Of a stretch of DNA of 9,508 nt, positions 7,206 through 9,508 are shown piece after piece. The DNA comes from an uncultured Subdoligranulum sp. (lineage in GTDB: Bacteria > Bacillota > Clostridia > Christensenellales > CAG-314), in contig URVX01000030.1 in the NCBI GenBank assembly GCA_900551395.1, positions 1-9,508 on the forward strand, written 5' to 3'. A program made the translations under genes and the position numbers. The notes below the pieces were generated by a model, which was not told the origin of the DNA, did no database searches, and worked only from the letters and a program-made list of their open reading frames with translations. Positions within the stretch are counted from its first letter, which is position 1, and every line of letters starts with the position of its first letter.

Positions 7206-9166
7206 AATTTTTAACCCCTTTAGGCTTGCTGGGATTGTTGGGTGTGGCAGCGTTGATAATTATCTACTTGATAAGACCCAACTACCAGCAAAAAAGTATT
7301 TCCAGCACTTATATCTGGAAATTAAGTCTGAAATACAAAAAGAAAAGAGTTCCTATCAGCAAGCTGAGGAATATTCTTATCATTATCTGTCAGATTTTGG
7401 CGTTGATTACATGCGCGCTTATTCTTGCGCAGCCCAACAAGGTTTTGAAGGCGCAGGCGGATTACGTTGAAATTATTGCGATTATCGATTCCTCCGCAAG
7501 CATGCGCGCGAACACGAACGGAGAAACGCGCTTTGAGAGAGCGATAGAGAGCGCAAGGAACGAGGGAGACAGTGTATTGAGCGGCGGCGGTGTGGTATCG
7601 GTAATAATTGCCGACGCAAAGCCGTACTTTTTGCTTGAAAGAGTAAATTCGGACGGTATTGCCCATTTCGACGACGCGATGGACGACCTCTATTTTGACG
7701 AAACGGCGTGCTCCTACGGCTCGTCGGATATCGACAATGCTATGGGACTGTGCGAAAGCATTCTGGCAGATAACCCTGCGGCTCGCGTGTATCTTTATAC
7801 CGATACGACTTATTCCTACGTTCCCAAAGGAATTAATATTGTCAATGTTGCAAACGAAGACGAGTGGAACGCCGCGATTTTGAACGCGCGCGCCGAGATT
7901 GAAGAAAACTATTACGCATTTTATGTTGACGTTGCCGTTTACGGTGCGGAAAAACAAGTTACCGTCAATCTGGAGGTGCAGGGAGCAAATGCCGACGACA
8001 GTACGATGGCGGGAGTTACTTATCCTTTTTCGACGGTGGTTACGTGTAGCCGCGACGCTACAAAGACCGTAGTTTTCAAATATCTTACTGATAACGAGGA
8101 GCAGCCGCCCAAGTCGGACAACATAGAATATTTGTGGATAGAGGAGGGCAAAAAGATTTGGTCTTATCAATCCGTACATATTTCTTTGGATGTCGACGAC
8201 TCTTTTATGTCCGACAACAGCTTTGAAATTTTCGGCGGACAAAAAGAGGTGCTCAAAATACAATATACTAGCAGTGCGGCAAACAGCTTTTTCAACGCGG
8301 CATTTTTTGTTCTGCAAAACAATTTGAAGGACCGTTGGGATCTTCAGATTACGGAAATTAAGGACGGAAATTATGCCACGAGCGGCTTTGACCTTTATCT
8401 TTTCGAGCATCAGATGCCCGAATCGATGCCCACCGACGGAGTTGTTTTTCTCGTAAATCCAGAGACGGTACCTCCGGCGGGCGCCGGCTTCAGAGTTTCC
8501 AACATAATCGATTTGCAGGGGCGTCCCATGTCCTTGACTGCAGGCGCGTCCCATCCGATAACGGCTAACATAAGGGCGGACAAGATAAATGTAAGCAAAT
8601 ATTGCCGCATTTCTCAATATGCTTCCTCTTACGAGGTTCTTATGACCGTAGACGGAAATCCCGCGCTGATGGTGGAGAATACCGAAAAATCAAAAGTAGT
8701 GGTTATGGGCTTCTCGGTTCATTTTTCCAATAGCGTAATTTTGTATGATTTCCAGCTGCTTATCAACAATTTGTTCCGATACTTTTTCCCTACTATGGTG
8801 TCGGGCAACGCATTCGAGGTTGATGACGCTATTTCGATTAATTCGAGAGGAAACGAGCTTACCGTATCTCAGAACAAAAATGTTCTGCAAACCTTTACGA
8901 GCTTTCCCGCTACGTTTTCCACAGGAATTCCCGGAATGTACAAGTTTGAGCAGACCACGGATTTCGGTAAAAGCGTAAGCGCGGATGTTTACGTGAAAAT
9001 TCCGTCGGCGGAAAGCAATATAAAGATGGTTGCCGATACGATGGAAAATCCCTACAAAATAGAGGATGAAAACGACTATTTTTACGACTTGCTGATTTAT
9101 ATTGCGGCTGCTTTGGTGGCGTTCCTGTTCATCGAGTGGGTGCTGCATATCAGAGAAGAGGCGTAA
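7202..9166 (+). CDS. BatA-like membrane protein with VWA domain
   Basis: This 654-residue protein resembles BatA/aerotolerance-type membrane VWA proteins. The N-terminus has a first membrane segment (about 7-24), a strongly basic loop (25-56, with YKKKR) and a second segment (57-76); a third lies near the C-terminus (628-646) before a short HIREEA tail. The positive-inside rule puts the basic loop in the cytosol and the long middle part outside. The VWA domain begins at about 89 with IIAIIDSSASM, giving an intact DxSxS metal site (D96, S98, S100); SSDIDNAM (174-181) has Ser where Thr is usual, and YTD (199-201) supplies the later Asp. Residues about 235-600 are beta-rich and include a stretch (395-530) resembling the region after the VWA in other membrane VWA/BatA proteins, ending in an IPGMY-type beta domain near 576. 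It is coupled to DUF58 by a 4-nt overlap, and the next VWA gene starts 13 nt downstream. The partner or substrate is unknown; a role in envelope assembly or stress is inference from the family. Confidence 0.9.
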   Translation: MKFLTPLGLLGLLGVAALIIIYLIRPNYQQKSISSTYIWKLSLKYKKKRVPISKLRNILIIICQILALITCALILAQPNKVLKAQADYVEIIAIIDSSASMRANTNGETRFERAIESARNEGDSVLSGGGVVSVIIADAKPYFLLERVNSDGIAHFDDAMDDLYFDETACSYGSSDIDNAMGLCESILADNPAARVYLYTDTTYSYVPKGINIVNVANEDEWNAAILNARAEIEENYYAFYVDVAVYGAEKQVTVNLEVQGANADDSTMAGVTYPFSTVVTCSRDATKTVVFKYLTDNEEQPPKSDNIEYLWIEEGKKIWSYQSVHISLDVDDSFMSDNSFEIFGGQKEVLKIQYTSSAANSFFNAAFFVLQNNLKDRWDLQITEIKDGNYATSGFDLYLFEHQMPESMPTDGVVFLVNPETVPPAGAGFRVSNIIDLQGRPMSLTAGASHPITANIRADKINVSKYCRISQYASSYEVLMTVDGNPALMVENTEKSKVVVMGFSVHFSNSVILYDFQLLINNLFRYFFPTMVSGNAFEVDDAISINSRGNELTVSQNKNVLQTFTSFPATFSTGIPGMYKFEQTTDFGKSVSADVYVKIPSAESNIKMVADTMENPYKIEDENDYFYDLLIYIAAALVAFLFIEWVLHIREEA

Positions 9167-9171
9167 AGGAG
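9167..9171 (+). promoter_or_regulatory. Shine-Dalgarno site of the second membrane VWA gene
   Basis: AGGAG begins directly after the preceding stop and ends 8 nt before the ATG at 9180. It is the strongest ribosome site in the MoxR operon part of the window and selects 9180 over the out-of-frame ATG at 9184. Confidence 0.75.
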
Positions 9172-9179
9172 AAGAAAGT

Positions 9180-9508
9180 ATGCATGATTTTCAATTATAT
9201 TTTTCTAATCCATGGCTTCTTTTGCTGTTGATTCCGGCGTTGGCGCTTACGCTTATTCCCTATTTCATGCTTTCAAAGAAGTACAGGAGAACAAGAAACC
9301 GCATTACTTCGATGATACTGCACATGTGCGTTATGGTGCTTGCCATTTCGGTGCTTTCGGGAATTCGATTCGATTACAAGCTTACCAACGACCAGAACGA
9401 AATTTTATTTGTCGTGGATGTTTCCGACTCTCAGGAGATGTCGGATTTCAATAGAGATCGATTTGTAAAAACAGCTTTGGAAAAGGTTCGTTACGACGGC
9501 TTCAGAGT
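9180..9508 (+). CDS. Second membrane VWA protein, N-terminal part (cut by window edge)
   Basis: An ATG at 9180 opens a frame that is still open at the right edge, giving 109 residues. It begins MHDFQLYFSNPW, followed by a membrane segment (about 12-31), a very basic loop with KKYRRTRNR (33-41) and a second membrane segment (about 44-61). By the positive-inside rule the loop is cytosolic and what follows is outside. At 75-84 comes ILFVVDVSDS, the start of a VWA domain with the DxSxS metal site (D80, S82, S84). This N-terminal layout is that of the large membrane VWA proteins, often about 900 residues and sometimes annotated as glutamine amidotransferase-like, that follow BatA-like genes in Clostridia; the full length and any C-terminal domain cannot be seen. 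It lies 13 nt after the BatA-like gene with a strong AGGAG, so it belongs to the same operon. Confidence 0.88.
   Translation, partial: MHDFQLYFSNPWLLLLLIPALALTLIPYFMLSKKYRRTRNRITSMILHMCVMVLAISVLSGIRFDYKLTNDQNEILFVVDVSDSQEMSDFNRDRFVKTALEKVRYDGFR

Noticed and set aside
7322..8617. 431-codon open frame on the - strand opposite the BatA-like gene
   Set aside because: Its translation is rich in Arg, Val and Cys with no recognisable motif, and the + strand gene has clear VWA and membrane features and operon spacing. It is a codon-bias shadow.
9212..9454. 80-codon + strand open frame near the right edge
   Set aside because: It is out of frame with the second membrane VWA gene starting at 9180, which has a strong ribosome site, two membrane segments and a DxSxS motif.

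Overview
The window looks like chromosomal DNA of an uncultured, gut-type Gram-positive bacterium of the Bacillota (Clostridia, perhaps Christensenellales-like). Evidence for this is a Gram-positive style lipoprotein signal, purine-rich Shine-Dalgarno sites (GGAGG, GGGAG, AGGAG) before most starts, InlB/Listeria-Bacteroides surface repeats, and a MoxR - DUF58 - VWA - VWA gene order. The standard code is used, with TGA as a stop. The taxonomic placement is inference; there is no rRNA or marker gene here. All genes are on the + strand and packed tightly. There are no RNA genes, mobile elements, CRISPR arrays or clear terminators.

Layout: (1) 1-146 is the 3' end of a gene whose product ends in an InlB-type B-repeat. 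(2) 191-5251 encodes a giant 1686-residue lipoprotein: a lipobox signal peptide, three recognisable InlB-like repeats plus one degenerate one, then well over 1000 residues of diverged beta-rich modules built around a 'LDGxGxA...DG...GxY' pattern that I cannot assign to a named family. (3) 5296-6285 encodes a complete MoxR-family AAA+ ATPase. (4) 6306-7205 encodes a DUF58 protein with a von Willebrand A (VWA)-like metal site. (5) 7202-9166 overlaps it by 4 nt and encodes a BatA-like membrane protein with an extracytoplasmic VWA domain. (6) 9180 to the window end starts a second membrane VWA protein, cut off by the edge.

Genes 3-6 form one probable operon. In related systems MoxR ATPases work with VWA proteins as chaperone-like machines. 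Here the ATPase and DUF58 protein should be cytosolic, while both membrane proteins should place their VWA domains outside the cell by the positive-inside rule, on the same side as the giant lipoprotein. A link between the lipoprotein and the MoxR/VWA machine is only suggested by the 44-nt spacing and shared strand.

The most unusual signal is a block from about 5296 to about 7098, covering moxR and most of the DUF58 gene. Its synonymous codon choice is sharply different from both flanks (ATA, GGA/GGG, AGA/AGG almost exclusively), and the 3' boundary lies inside the DUF58 gene rather than between genes.
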